This document shows, in pieces, positions 24,978-33,933 of a stretch of DNA of 39,562 bases. Within the stretch, counting starts at the first letter, position 1, and each line of letters opens with the position of its first letter. Origin of the DNA: Planctomycetia bacterium (GTDB lineage Bacteria > Planctomycetota > Planctomycetia > Pirellulales > UBA1268); contig JAIOPD010000024.1 in the NCBI GenBank assembly GCA_021414115.1, positions 1 through 39,562 of the forward strand, in the 5' to 3' direction. The notes beneath the pieces were generated by a model, which saw nothing but the letters and a program-made list of their open reading frames with translations, made no database searches and was not told where the DNA came from. A program made the translations under genes and the position numbers.

Positions 24978-26858
24978 GTGCCGGACCAAGCCGGGACCGA
25001 GACCGGTCCGAACGACGCAGCGATCGTCGACGATGCACGGATCACGGAGGTGCTCTCGCGGTGGTGGGGCTTCGACCGTCTCCGGCCGCTCCAGTCGGAG
25101 GCCATCAAGGCCGCCCTCGCGGGCCGGGATTCGCTGGTCGTGATGCCGACGGGTGGGGGCAAGAGCCTCTGCTACCAGCTGCCGCCACTGGTGGGTGACT
25201 CGACCGACGTCGTGATCTCGCCGCTGGTCGCGCTCATGAAGGATCAGGTGGACGCGCTCGAGGCGATCGGGTATCCAGCCGCGGCGCTGCATGGCGGGAT
25301 GTCGCAGGAGGAGCGGGCGGAGGTTCGCGACCGGCTGGCGGCTGGCGAACTCCGGCTGCTCTTCGTCGCCCCCGAACGGCTGGTGAACACGGGCCTCCTC
25401 GACGTGCTGGCCCACGTGGGCGTGAAACGGTTCGCCATCGACGAGGCCCACTGCATCAGCCACTGGGGGCACGACTTCCGACCGGAATACCGGCAACTCG
25501 CCCTGCTCCGCGAACGCTTTCCCTCGGCCAGCATTCACGCCTTCACGGCCACCGCCACGCCGCGGGTGCGCGACGACATCGCCCGCCAGCTCAGTCTCCG
25601 TGATCCGGCAAGGCTCGTGGGCACGTTCGACCGGCCGAATCTCGTCTACCGGGTCGTGCCCCGAACCGACCGGATCGCGCAGACGCTGGCGATCCTCGGC
25701 CGGCACAAGGGAGAGGCCTCGATCGTCTACTGCATCTCGCGAAAGGAGACGGAGCGGCTCGCCGAGCGGCTCGCGGCCGATGGCATCCTCGCCCGGCCCT
25801 ACCATGCCGGCCTCGATGCCCGCCAGCGGCACAAGACCCAGGAGGCCTTCGCCCGCGAGACGATCGACGTGGTGGTGGCCACCGTCGCCTTCGGCATGGG
25901 GATCGATCGCTCCGATGTCCGCCTCGTGCTGCATACGTCGCTCCCCAAGAGCCTGGAGGCCTACCAGCAGGAGACCGGCCGCGCCGGCCGCGACGGCCTC
26001 GCCGCGGAGTGCGTGCTCCTCTATTCGTCGGCCGACGTCTTCAGTTGGGAGTCGCTCGTGCGCAAAAGCGCCATGGAGTCGGATCTCGACCCCGACGAGC
26101 AGGAGCGGCTCATCGCTTCCCAGGCCGAACACCTGCACGCGATGCGCCGCTATGCGCAGGCCGCCCGCTGCCGCCATGCGGCCCTCTCCGAATATTTCGG
26201 CCAGGCGTATCCCGGCGACACCTGCGGCGCCTGCGACGTCTGCCTCGGCGAGACCGAGAGCTTGCCCGACGCGACCGTCATGGCCCAGAAGATCATCTCC
26301 TGCGTGGCCCGCGTGCAGGAGCGGTTCGGCGTCCGCCACGTCTGCGAGGTGCTCCGGGGCGCGAAGACGGACGGCATCGTCCGCCACGGACACGACCAGC
26401 TTTCGACTTTCGGCCTGCTCTCGACGCTCGACCAACGGGCGGCGGAGAATCTCGTCCACCAGCTCCTCGATCAGGAGATGCTCTCTCGAACCGGCGGCGA
26501 CCGCCCGGTCGTGACGCTCAACGACCGCTCCTGGGAGGTGCTGCGGGGACAACGGGCCGTGGTGCTAGTGGAGCCACGAACCGGAAAGACGGCGAAGACG
26601 ACGAAGGCCGACGTCGACGACTGGCAGGGCGTTGACCGCGACCTCTTCGAGCGGCTGCGGAAGTGGCGCCGGCGGATCGCCGAGGCCCGCGGCAAGCCCG
26701 CCTGGACGATCCTCGACGACAAGGCTTTGCGGGCCATCGCGCGGGAAAAACCCGCCTCGCCCGCCGCCCTGCTCCGCTGCAAGGGCATCGGCGAGAAACG
26801 GCTGGCCGATTTTGGCGCGGAAATTCTCGATCTCGTCAACGGACGTGACGACGGGTAA
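24978..26858 (+). CDS. recQ: ATP-dependent DNA helicase RecQ
   Basis: This is a 626-aa 3'-5' DNA helicase for recombination and repair. It shows Walker A MPTGGGKS (56-63), DEAH (155-158) inside AIDEAHCISHWGHDFRPEY, and helicase motif VI (QETGRAGRDG). The RecQ zinc cluster has a Cys near 397 and three Cys in CGACDVC near 416-422. An RQC winged-helix region and a C-terminal HRDC domain (about 545-620, PAALLRCKGIGEKRLADFG) complete the canonical architecture. The start is a GTG with AGGAAGG 7 nt upstream. The frame runs open far upstream, but without RecQ similarity. Confidence 0.97.
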   Translation: MPDQAGTETGPNDAAIVDDARITEVLSRWWGFDRLRPLQSEAIKAALAGRDSLVVMPTGGGKSLCYQLPPLVGDSTDVVISPLVALMKDQVDALEAIGYPAAALHGGMSQEERAEVRDRLAAGELRLLFVAPERLVNTGLLDVLAHVGVKRFAIDEAHCISHWGHDFRPEYRQLALLRERFPSASIHAFTATATPRVRDDIARQLSLRDPARLVGTFDRPNLVYRVVPRTDRIAQTLAILGRHKGEASIVYCISRKETERLAERLAADGILARPYHAGLDARQRHKTQEAFARETIDVVVATVAFGMGIDRSDVRLVLHTSLPKSLEAYQQETGRAGRDGLAAECVLLYSSADVFSWESLVRKSAMESDLDPDEQERLIASQAEHLHAMRRYAQAARCRHAALSEYFGQAYPGDTCGACDVCLGETESLPDATVMAQKIISCVARVQERFGVRHVCEVLRGAKTDGIVRHGHDQLSTFGLLSTLDQRAAENLVHQLLDQEMLSRTGGDRPVVTLNDRSWEVLRGQRAVVLVEPRTGKTAKTTKADVDDWQGVDRDLFERLRKWRRRIAEARGKPAWTILDDKALRAIAREKPASPAALLRCKGIGEKRLADFGAEILDLVNGRDDG

Positions 26859-26914
26859 TCTGCCTGGCGGCCCACGATTCTCACACGCATCGCCCGACAT
26901 TCCGCGAGGTCTTC

Positions 26915-27991
26915 ATGTCTGCCATCACTGCATCGCTCCACCGTCTCGGCCAGAGCCTGTGGCTCGACAACATCACCCGCACGATGCTCGATGACGGCAC
27001 GCTCGCTCGCTACATCCGCGACCTCTCCGTGACCGGCCTGACGAGCAACCCCACGATCTACAATCTCGCGGTCAAGAACAGCACCGCCTACGACGCCGCC
27101 ATCGCCGCAAAGGTGAAGCAGGGGCTTGCCGGCGAGCAGATCTTCTTCGAACTCGCCATCGAAGACCTCGTGCGGGCCGCCGACCTCTTCCGGCCGATCC
27201 ACGAACGCAGCGGAGGGCTCGACGGCTGGGTCTCGCTCGAGGTGTCGCCGCGACTGGCCTACGACACCGCGAGCACGCTGGCGGCCGCCCGCGATCTGCA
27301 CGCGCGGGCGGCGCGGCCGAACCTGTTCATCAAGATTCCGGGCACGAAGGAGGGTCTGCCTGCCATCGAGGAGGCGATCGCCGCGGGTGTGCCGGTGAAC
27401 GTGACGCTGCTCTTCACCCGCGACCAATACCTCGCCGCGGCCGAAGCCTACCTGCGGGGCATCGAGCGGCGGATCGACGCGGGCCTCGACCCACGGGTCT
27501 GCTCGGTGGCGTCGCTCTTCATCAGCCGCTGGGACGGGGCCACGGCGAAGCAGCTTCCCGCCGAACTCGCCAACACGCTGGGCATCGCCATCGGCAGCCA
27601 GACCTACGCCGCCTACCGCGCGGTCCTGGCCGCGGATCGCTGGCAGCGGCTGGCCAACTTCGGTGCCCTGCCGCAACGGCTCCTGATGGCGAGCACGGGC
27701 ACGAAGGATCCCGCGCTCTGCGACCATCTCTACGTGCGAGACCTGGCCGCCCCGCACACGGTCAACACCATGCCCGAGGCGACGCTCCTGGCATTCGCCG
27801 ATCATGGCACGCTCGGTGGCGTGCTCTCGCAAGGGGGCGGCACGAGCGGCCGCACGCTCTTCGACGTGTCGCGGGCTGGCATCGATCTCGCTGCCCTTGG
27901 CCACGACCTCCAGACACAGGGCGCAGCTGCCTTCGTGAAGAGCTGGGACGAGCTCCTGCAGGTGATCGACGCCAAGATACGCGCCGCGTAG
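26915..27991 (+). CDS. tal: Transaldolase
   Basis: This 358-aa pentose-phosphate enzyme transfers a dihydroxyacetone unit between sugar phosphates. Family motifs are SLWLDNITR, GLTSNPTIY (41-49), GWVSLEVSP and IKIPGTKEG with the Schiff-base Lys140. The C-terminal part (PHTVNTMPEATLLAFADHG) matches the longer tal subfamily found in actinobacteria and cyanobacteria. It lies 56 nt after recQ on the same strand, with GAGG near the ATG. Confidence 0.95.
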   Translation: MSAITASLHRLGQSLWLDNITRTMLDDGTLARYIRDLSVTGLTSNPTIYNLAVKNSTAYDAAIAAKVKQGLAGEQIFFELAIEDLVRAADLFRPIHERSGGLDGWVSLEVSPRLAYDTASTLAAARDLHARAARPNLFIKIPGTKEGLPAIEEAIAAGVPVNVTLLFTRDQYLAAAEAYLRGIERRIDAGLDPRVCSVASLFISRWDGATAKQLPAELANTLGIAIGSQTYAAYRAVLAADRWQRLANFGALPQRLLMASTGTKDPALCDHLYVRDLAAPHTVNTMPEATLLAFADHGTLGGVLSQGGGTSGRTLFDVSRAGIDLAALGHDLQTQGAAAFVKSWDELLQVIDAKIRAA

Positions 27992-28045
27992 ACCTCCGCT
28001 TCGGCGGCCGCCTCTTTTCCATGACCGTTCGCCGGAGCGAGTGGA

Positions 28046-28942
28046 TCATGGACGGCGCAGGGTGTGGGAGGGCGTCTCGCCGAACTGCCGGCGGTAGAGG
28101 CCGGCAAAGCGGCCGAGTTCCCAGACCCCGTGGCGGGCGAGAATCCGGGCGACGGTGTCCTGGCCGGGATCGCCGTCGCGGAGCGAGCGGCGTACGGCGT
28201 GAAGAGTCCGCAGCCGGACGAACTGCCGCGGCGCCACGCCATACGTGTCGTGAAACACCCGCGACAGCGTGCGTGGATGCACCCCCACGGACGACGCGAG
28301 GTCGGCGATCGACCGATGGCCCAGCGGGTCGCCGTCGAGGACCGCGACCACACGCCGCACCACGTCCGTGCGGTCGACCCTGGGACGCCCCACGAGGGCT
28401 GGGCACGGCTCCTGCAGGCCGACGCATGACAGGGCGGCCGTGGTCACCTGATGCGCCGCCTCCGCCTGGACGGAGGCCGGGGCCTCATCCATCACTTCCG
28501 CCTGCGTCGCGTGCTCCACCAAGCGTTTGAGCCGCCGGACATGCATCGGATCGGCGCGCACGACACGGCTCGCCGTGCCGTGGGGAACCACGGTGTTTTC
28601 CGGCAAGGCAACCGAGCACCAGGCGTGCGACCGCTTCCTCACTTGGATGCAGAAATCACTCTCCGGCGGGATGATCAGGAGCGATCGGTCGTCGAGCCGC
28701 TCACAGTTGACGACATGCTGATGCGGATCACCGAGCGGCATGTAGAGGATCGTGCCCCGGTGCGTGTTGCCGCCGAAGCAGAGGTTACCGCCTCCCTCGT
28801 GCGCCATCTGCAGCGTCAGGGGCCCGAGCTGCCGCACGGTGAGCTGCCAGACCGGCGTTTCGACGCCGTCGCACGCGAGCCGTAGATCGGCCCCCCGCAC
28901 GGCTTCGCCCCAGGCATCAAAGTCGTCGAACTCTTTCCGCAT
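28046..28942 (-). CDS. AraC-family transcriptional regulator
   Basis: This is a 298-aa regulator. The N-terminal sensing part (about 1-190) has a cupin-like stretch (RGTILYMPLGDPHQHV). The C-terminal double helix-turn-helix carries SIADLASSVGVHPRTLSRVF, the YGVAPRQFVRLRTLHAVRRSL linker helix and FAGLYRRQFGETPS. It is transcribed divergently from the sulfatase with 185 bp between starts, so it probably controls that gene or itself. The ATG at 28942 was chosen over upstream options for its GAGGGG. The tal gene converges, ending 54 bp away. Confidence 0.9.
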   Translation of the reverse strand: MRKEFDDFDAWGEAVRGADLRLACDGVETPVWQLTVRQLGPLTLQMAHEGGGNLCFGGNTHRGTILYMPLGDPHQHVVNCERLDDRSLLIIPPESDFCIQVRKRSHAWCSVALPENTVVPHGTASRVVRADPMHVRRLKRLVEHATQAEVMDEAPASVQAEAAHQVTTAALSCVGLQEPCPALVGRPRVDRTDVVRRVVAVLDGDPLGHRSIADLASSVGVHPRTLSRVFHDTYGVAPRQFVRLRTLHAVRRSLRDGDPGQDTVARILARHGVWELGRFAGLYRRQFGETPSHTLRRP

Positions 28943-29127
28943 GCAATCAGGCCCCTCGTCCTGCGACCCCCGCGCCAGCGAATCTTCGTTTTGACTGAAG
29001 CGGCATTGCCGAAAAGCCGCCGTCGGCGTGAAATGGCCCCCCATCGTGACGCAATCCCCGGTGCATCCGCAAGAGGCGGGTATGCCGGAGCGTCTGACGA
29101 ATTCGGAACCCCTTTGGAGCTCTTGGC

Positions 29128-30675
29128 GTGAATCGTCTCCGCACCGCGTTGATCCTCGCTGTTTTGACCGCTTCCGCGACGATCGTCCCCGAGGCCCGGG
29201 CCCAGGCCGGAAAACAGCCCAACATTCTCGTGATCTGGGGCGACGATATCGGCCAGTTCAACGTCAGTGCCTACAACCACGGCATGATGGGCTACAAAAC
29301 GCCCAACATCGACCGCATTGCCCGCGAGGGTGCGCTGTTCACCGACTGGTACGGCCAGCAGAGCTGCACAGCGGGCCGGGCTGCGTTCATCACTGGCCAG
29401 TCACCGATTCGCACGGGTCTCACGAAAGTCGGGCTCCCCGGCGCTCCTGAGGGCATGAAGAAGGAAGACCCGACGATCGCCACGCTCCTGCGGGCACGGG
29501 GCTACGCCACCGGCCAGTTCGGGAAGAACCATCTCGGCGACCGCGACGACATGCTGCCGACGGCCCACGGCTTCGACGAGTTCTATGGCAACCTTTATCA
29601 CCTCAATGCAGAGGAGGAGCCGGAGCACCCCGACTACCCCAAGAACGCCGAGTTCCGCAAAAAGTTCGGCCCCCGCGGCGTGATGCACTCGTTCGCCAAC
29701 GGAAAAATCACAGACACGGGCCCCCTCACCAAAAAGCGGATGGAGACGATCGACGAGGAAGTGAACGAGAAGACGTTCGATTTCATGGCCCGTGCCAAGC
29801 AGGCCGACAAGCCGTTCTTCGTCTGGTGGAACTCCACCAAAATGCACATCTTCACCCACCTGAAGGAAGGCGTCGCGGGCAAGACCGGCCTGGGCATCTA
29901 TGCCGACGGCATGGTCGAGCATGACCGGCAGATCGGTCAGGTGCTCGCCAAGCTCGAGGAACTCGGGCTCGCCGAGAACACGATCGTGATGTACTCGACG
30001 GACAACGGCGCCGAGGCCTTCACCTGGCCCGACGGCGGTACGACGATGTTCCGCGGCGAGAAGAACACGCAGTGGGAGGGGGGCTACCGGGTGCCGTGTG
30101 CGATCCGCTGGCCCGGGGTCATCAAGCCCGGCACGGTGATCAACGACGTCGGTGCCCACGAGGACATGCTGACGACCCTCGTCGCCGCGGCCGGCGACAC
30201 GACCGTCAAGGATGACCTCAAGAAGGGCCGCCGCATCGGTGCCCAGACCTACAAGGTGCATCTCGACGGCTACGACCTCGGTCCGGCGCTCAAAGGCGAG
30301 GCGGAGTGGCCACGGAAGGAGTTCATCTATTGGACCGATGACGGCAGCGTGGCGGCCCTCCGCTACGGCAACTGGAAGGCGACGTTCCTCAAGCAGCCGG
30401 CGCACGGCATGCACGTCTGGCAGCAGCCGTTCGAGGAGCTGCGGGCTCCCACGCTCGTGAACCTGCGAATGGACCCCTTCGAACTCGCCCAGGACATCGG
30501 CATGGATTACCAGCGCTGGTACCTGGAGCACATGTTCATGATCGCCCCGGCCGGGGCCTACGTGGGCCAGTGGCTGCAGAGTTTCCGGGAGTTTCCGCCG
30601 CGGCAGAAGCCGGGCAGCTTCAACCTCGATCGTGTCATGGAGGCGGTCACCGCCGGCCAGGGCTCCGGCCGGTAG
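29128..30675 (+). CDS. Secreted sulfatase (FGly type)
   Basis: This is a 515-aa S1-type sulfatase with a signal peptide (MNRLRTALILAVLTASATIV, cleavage near ARA-Q). Metal ligands D39 and D40 lie in VIWGDDIG. The formylglycine-forming motif is C80-T-A-G-R84, and further metal residues are in YSTDNGAE. C80 must be oxidised by a maturation enzyme, which is not in this window. The substrate is probably a sulfated polysaccharide or small arylsulfate; planctomycetes carry many such enzymes. The start is a GTG with GGAG 8 nt upstream. Confidence 0.93.
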   Translation: MNRLRTALILAVLTASATIVPEARAQAGKQPNILVIWGDDIGQFNVSAYNHGMMGYKTPNIDRIAREGALFTDWYGQQSCTAGRAAFITGQSPIRTGLTKVGLPGAPEGMKKEDPTIATLLRARGYATGQFGKNHLGDRDDMLPTAHGFDEFYGNLYHLNAEEEPEHPDYPKNAEFRKKFGPRGVMHSFANGKITDTGPLTKKRMETIDEEVNEKTFDFMARAKQADKPFFVWWNSTKMHIFTHLKEGVAGKTGLGIYADGMVEHDRQIGQVLAKLEELGLAENTIVMYSTDNGAEAFTWPDGGTTMFRGEKNTQWEGGYRVPCAIRWPGVIKPGTVINDVGAHEDMLTTLVAAAGDTTVKDDLKKGRRIGAQTYKVHLDGYDLGPALKGEAEWPRKEFIYWTDDGSVAALRYGNWKATFLKQPAHGMHVWQQPFEELRAPTLVNLRMDPFELAQDIGMDYQRWYLEHMFMIAPAGAYVGQWLQSFREFPPRQKPGSFNLDRVMEAVTAGQGSGR

Positions 30676-30687
30676 CCCACCGGCTAC
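30672..30687 (+). terminator. Hairpin at the sulfatase stop
   Basis: GTAGCC and GGCTAC form a perfect 6-bp stem with a 4-nt loop, and the sulfatase stop codon TAG lies inside it. The sequence lacks a T-tract. It may mark the end of the transcript in the 84-bp convergent gap before livF. Confidence 0.4.
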
Positions 30688-30710
30688 GAAGTGACTCTCG
30701 CTCCCTCTCG

Positions 30711-30735
30711 GGAAGCCCCAAGCGCCAGCGCGGGG
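30711..30735 (-). repeat. Dispersed repeat, copy 4 (inverted)
   Basis: GGAAGCCCCAAGCGCCAGCG plus CGGGG is the reverse complement of the 17203 and 24839 core with a single change (G for C). It occupies the short convergent gap between the sulfatase and livF. Confidence 0.75.
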
Positions 30736-30759
30736 TAGACGCCCTCCACCTCGCCGCGG

Positions 30760-31473
30760 TCAGCCCTCGCCCAGATAGGCGTCGCGAACGCGGCGGTCGG
30801 CGGCGAGTTCGGCGCCCGTGCCGGAGAGCGTGATCCGTCCCGTCTCGAGCACGTAGCCACGGGCTGCGAGCTTGAGGGCGGCGCGGGCATTCTGTTCGAC
30901 GAGCAGCACGGCGATGCCTCGCTCCGTGAGCGACGCGATCACCTCGAAGACCTTCGCCACGATCAGGGGCGCCAGGCCCAGCGAGGGCTCGTCGAGCAGG
31001 AGCAGCCTCGGCCGGCCGACGAGGGCCCGGCCGATGGCCAGCATCTGCTGCTCCCCGCCTGAGAGCGTGCCGCCGGGTTGCTCGAGCCTCTCACCCAACA
31101 CGGGAAACAGCCCGCAGGCCTCGTCGATGTCGCTCCGGAGCCGGCCGCGGTCGGTCTGCGTGAAGCCGCCCAACTCGAGGTTCTCGCGGACGGTGAGCCG
31201 GGGAAAGATCCGCCGCCCCTCGGGCGCGTGGCCGATGCCCAGCCGCATGATCTGATGAGGCTCGAGGCCGCCGAGCGGGCTGCCGGCGAAGCGGATGCTT
31301 CCCGCACGGTGCGGAACCACGCCCGAGATCGTCATCAGGAGCGTCGTCTTGCCGGCGCCGTTGGCGCCGATCAGGGCCACCAGTTCGCCATCATCGACGT
31401 CGAGCGACACCCGATCGACGGCCCGGATGGGGCCGTATCCCGCCTCGAGATCGCGGATTTCCAACAGCGGCAT
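30760..31473 (-). CDS. livF: Branched-chain amino acid ABC ATPase LivF
   Basis: This is a 237-aa nucleotide-binding subunit of a HAAT-type importer. It shows GANGAGKT (Walker A), GHAPEGRRIFPRLTVRENLE, LSGGEQQMLAIGRAL, LLLLDEPSLGLAP and VEQNARAAL, the classic LivF wording. The ATG at 31473 has GGAGG spaced 9 nt away. A GTG at 31482 overlapping the livG stop is possible but too close to that site. It is the last gene of livKHMGF. Confidence 0.93.
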   Translation of the reverse strand: MPLLEIRDLEAGYGPIRAVDRVSLDVDDGELVALIGANGAGKTTLLMTISGVVPHRAGSIRFAGSPLGGLEPHQIMRLGIGHAPEGRRIFPRLTVRENLELGGFTQTDRGRLRSDIDEACGLFPVLGERLEQPGGTLSGGEQQMLAIGRALVGRPRLLLLDEPSLGLAPLIVAKVFEVIASLTERGIAVLLVEQNARAALKLAARGYVLETGRITLSGTGAELAADRRVRDAYLGEG

Positions 31474-31478
31474 CGCGG

Positions 31479-32822
31479 TCACGCCTCCCCGCCCAGATAG
31501 GCTTCGATCACCTTTTCGTCGCGACGGACGTCCGCGGGCGTGCCCTCGGCGATCTTCACGCCGTGGTCGAGCACGGCCACCTTGTCGCTGACCCGCATCA
31601 CGACGTTCATGTGGTGCTCGATCAGGAGCACGGTCACGCCCCGGGCCCGGATCCGCTCCACGAGGGAGGCCAGGTCGGCCGTCTCCGCGGGATTCATCCC
31701 GGCGGCGGGCTCATCGAGCAGCAGAAGCGAGGCGCCCGTGGCGAGCGCACGGGCGATCTCCAGCCTGCGCTGATCGCCATACGGGAGTTGGCCCGCGAGG
31801 CGGTTGGCCTCGCCCGCGAGCCCCACGAACGCGAGTTCCTCGAGGGCCTTGCCCTGGGCCACGGACTCGGCCCGGCGGTTGGCCGGCGTGCGAAAGAGCA
31901 TGGCCGCCACGCCCCCGGGGATCGTCCGATCGAGGCCGACGAGCACGTTCTCCAGCACGGTCATGTTGGAGAACAGCCGAATGTTCTGGAACGTCCGCGC
32001 GATCCCGGCCTGAGCGACGACATGCGGCGAGCGCCGGCCGCGATTCCAGACCGTGAGGGTGCCCGTCGTGCCGAGCAACAAGCCAAACAGCATGCCGGCG
32101 ATGCCCCGCCAACGGATCCTTGATTTGCCGGCGGCGAGGCGATCGAGTACTTCCTCCTTGATCGCGAGCTTCTCGGGGGTCGACGTGGTCCCGGTTCGCT
32201 CCGAATCGGTGGCGTCGGGAATCGTCCCGGGGCCGATCCGACGGGCGGTAACGGCGGCCTGCAACTCGTTGCGGACGGCCCGTGCCTCGTCGAGGTGCCG
32301 CTTGATCGCCAGCACGTCCCCGCCGTCGGCGCTGACCACCCGCCACTTGCCCGCCATCTGGTCGATCGCGAGCTCGGCGCGAAAATAGCCGCGCAGGCGG
32401 TCGACGGCGCCCCCGACCGTGAACGGCTCGCCCGTGATCATGCCCCGCTTCACGACGGCCATCCACAGCCGATCGATATCGACGGCAGCGGCGGCGAAGA
32501 GCAACCCGGTGAGCAGCCCGACGCCGAGCGCCGACCAGAAGACCCCTGGCGTGAACGTCCGCTCCAGCCGGCGGCCCAGAAATCGCACCGTGCCGCCCGT
32601 CGGCTCATAGATGCCGCTGATGCAGTTGAAGGCCGTCGTCTTGCCGGCGCCATTGGGGCCGATGACCGACACCACGGCCCCCGCCGGCACCTGCAGATCC
32701 AATTCGGAGACGGCTACGAGTCCGCCAAACCTGATGGTGAGGCGGTCGACGTCGAGCAGCGGCCCGCCATCGATCGGAGGGGCCGGAGCGGAGTTCGGAG
32801 TGCCGGTGCCGTCGCGACTCAT
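31479..32822 (-). CDS. livG: LivG-type ABC ATPase with membrane insertion
   Basis: This is a 447-aa protein where LivG is normally about 255. Residues 22-85 are a standard N-terminal half with Walker A GPNGAGKT (55-62). Residues 267-447 are a standard remainder: GIARTFQNIRLFSNMTVLEN, YGDQRRLEIARAL, LLLLDEPAAGMNP, IEHHMNVVM. Between them lie about 180 residues (86-266) with two hydrophobic segments (about 93-114 and 238-258) around a polar, partly helical stretch. The frame is uninterrupted. GAGGA before the ATG fits the start, which overlaps the livM stop (ATGA). Confidence 0.9.
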   Translation of the reverse strand: MSRDGTGTPNSAPAPPIDGGPLLDVDRLTIRFGGLVAVSELDLQVPAGAVVSVIGPNGAGKTTAFNCISGIYEPTGGTVRFLGRRLERTFTPGVFWSALGVGLLTGLLFAAAAVDIDRLWMAVVKRGMITGEPFTVGGAVDRLRGYFRAELAIDQMAGKWRVVSADGGDVLAIKRHLDEARAVRNELQAAVTARRIGPGTIPDATDSERTGTTSTPEKLAIKEEVLDRLAAGKSRIRWRGIAGMLFGLLLGTTGTLTVWNRGRRSPHVVAQAGIARTFQNIRLFSNMTVLENVLVGLDRTIPGGVAAMLFRTPANRRAESVAQGKALEELAFVGLAGEANRLAGQLPYGDQRRLEIARALATGASLLLLDEPAAGMNPAETADLASLVERIRARGVTVLLIEHHMNVVMRVSDKVAVLDHGVKIAEGTPADVRRDEKVIEAYLGGEA

Positions 32823-33931
32823 GAATGTTCCTCGTGGAGTTCGGCGGCCATCCGTCGCGAGGGAATCAGGCCCTCCGGTCGGTACCGCATCACGAGCACA
32901 AGCGCCAGGCCGAAGATCGCCAACCTCCAGCCGCTGAACGAGAGCAGGCTCGAGCCCGACGGGTTGATGTTCCACTGTTGGATCGCCGAGTCGGCCCATG
33001 GCGCCAGCACCGTGTCGAAGCCCACGAGCAGCGCCACGCCGAGCAGGGTGCCGGGGATGCTGCCGAGGCCGCCGAGGATCACGGCGCAGAGCACCATGAT
33101 CGAACGGTTGAAGTCATACGCGTTGGGATCGGCCGTGGTCGACAGGCTGGCCGCATAGAGGCAGCCCGCGAGGCCGGCGACGGCCGATGACATCGCGAAG
33201 GCGGAGAGCTTCACGCGGATCGCGGAGATGCCCATTGCCGAGGCCGCGAGCTCGTCCTCGCGGACGGCCACCCACGCCCGGCCCAGCCGCGACTGCTCGA
33301 GCCGGCGCATCGCCACCACCACGGCGGCGAGCGCCGCGAGCGCGAGGTAGTAGAACCATCGGGGATCGATCGCGAACGCGAGGCCAAGGTCGATGCCACC
33401 GATCACCACGCCCGCGCCCGGCGGCGGCACGGGGTTCAAGCCCTTCATGCCCCCCGTGATCTGCTCCAGGTTTCGAAGCGTCACCTTCACCACCTCGCCA
33501 AATCCGAGCGTCACGATCGCGAGGTAATCGCCCCGCAGCCGCAACGTCGGCGCGCCGAGGGCCAGCCCGATCGCGGCCGTCGCCAGCACGCTCACCGCGG
33601 CGGCCGTGACGAACCGCATCTGGAACGGATACATGGGCACCGTCAGGATCGCGAACAGATAGGCGCCGATGCCGAAGAAGGCGGCGATCCCCAGGTGGAC
33701 GAGCCCCGTGTAGCCGACCATCACGTTGAGGCCGAGCGCGAGAATGCAGTAGATGAAGAGGGTCGTCACCTGGCCGCCAAGGGCTCCGCCGAGCGCCGGC
33801 ACCACCAACGGGGCGACCGCGAGCACGACGAGCGCCACCAGTTCCCAGCGTTCGCGAATGAACGCCATCACCCGTTCGCGGAGCGGCACCGCCCCGATCG
33901 CGTCGTGCCTGGCGCTGTGCCGCTCGTTCAT
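32819..33931 (-). CDS. livM: Branched-chain amino acid permease LivM
   Basis: This is a 370-aa inner-membrane permease. It contains LGLNVMVGYTGLVHLGIAAF, LRLRGDYLAIVTLGFGEVV and VRLKLSAF-type helices (here IRVKLSAFAMSSAVAGLAG), all typical of LivM, and ends YRPEGLIPSRR. The ATG at 33931 has AAGGTG 6-7 nt upstream and lies 2 nt after the livH stop. It pairs with LivH to form the channel. Confidence 0.94.
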   Translation of the reverse strand: MNERHSARHDAIGAVPLRERVMAFIRERWELVALVVLAVAPLVVPALGGALGGQVTTLFIYCILALGLNVMVGYTGLVHLGIAAFFGIGAYLFAILTVPMYPFQMRFVTAAAVSVLATAAIGLALGAPTLRLRGDYLAIVTLGFGEVVKVTLRNLEQITGGMKGLNPVPPPGAGVVIGGIDLGLAFAIDPRWFYYLALAALAAVVVAMRRLEQSRLGRAWVAVREDELAASAMGISAIRVKLSAFAMSSAVAGLAGCLYAASLSTTADPNAYDFNRSIMVLCAVILGGLGSIPGTLLGVALLVGFDTVLAPWADSAIQQWNINPSGSSLLSFSGWRLAIFGLALVLVMRYRPEGLIPSRRMAAELHEEHS

Positions 33932-33933
33932 CG

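Noticed and set aside
24822-26552. 576-codon minus-strand open frame opposite recQ
   Set aside because: It is a shadow of recQ, with no recognisable domain.
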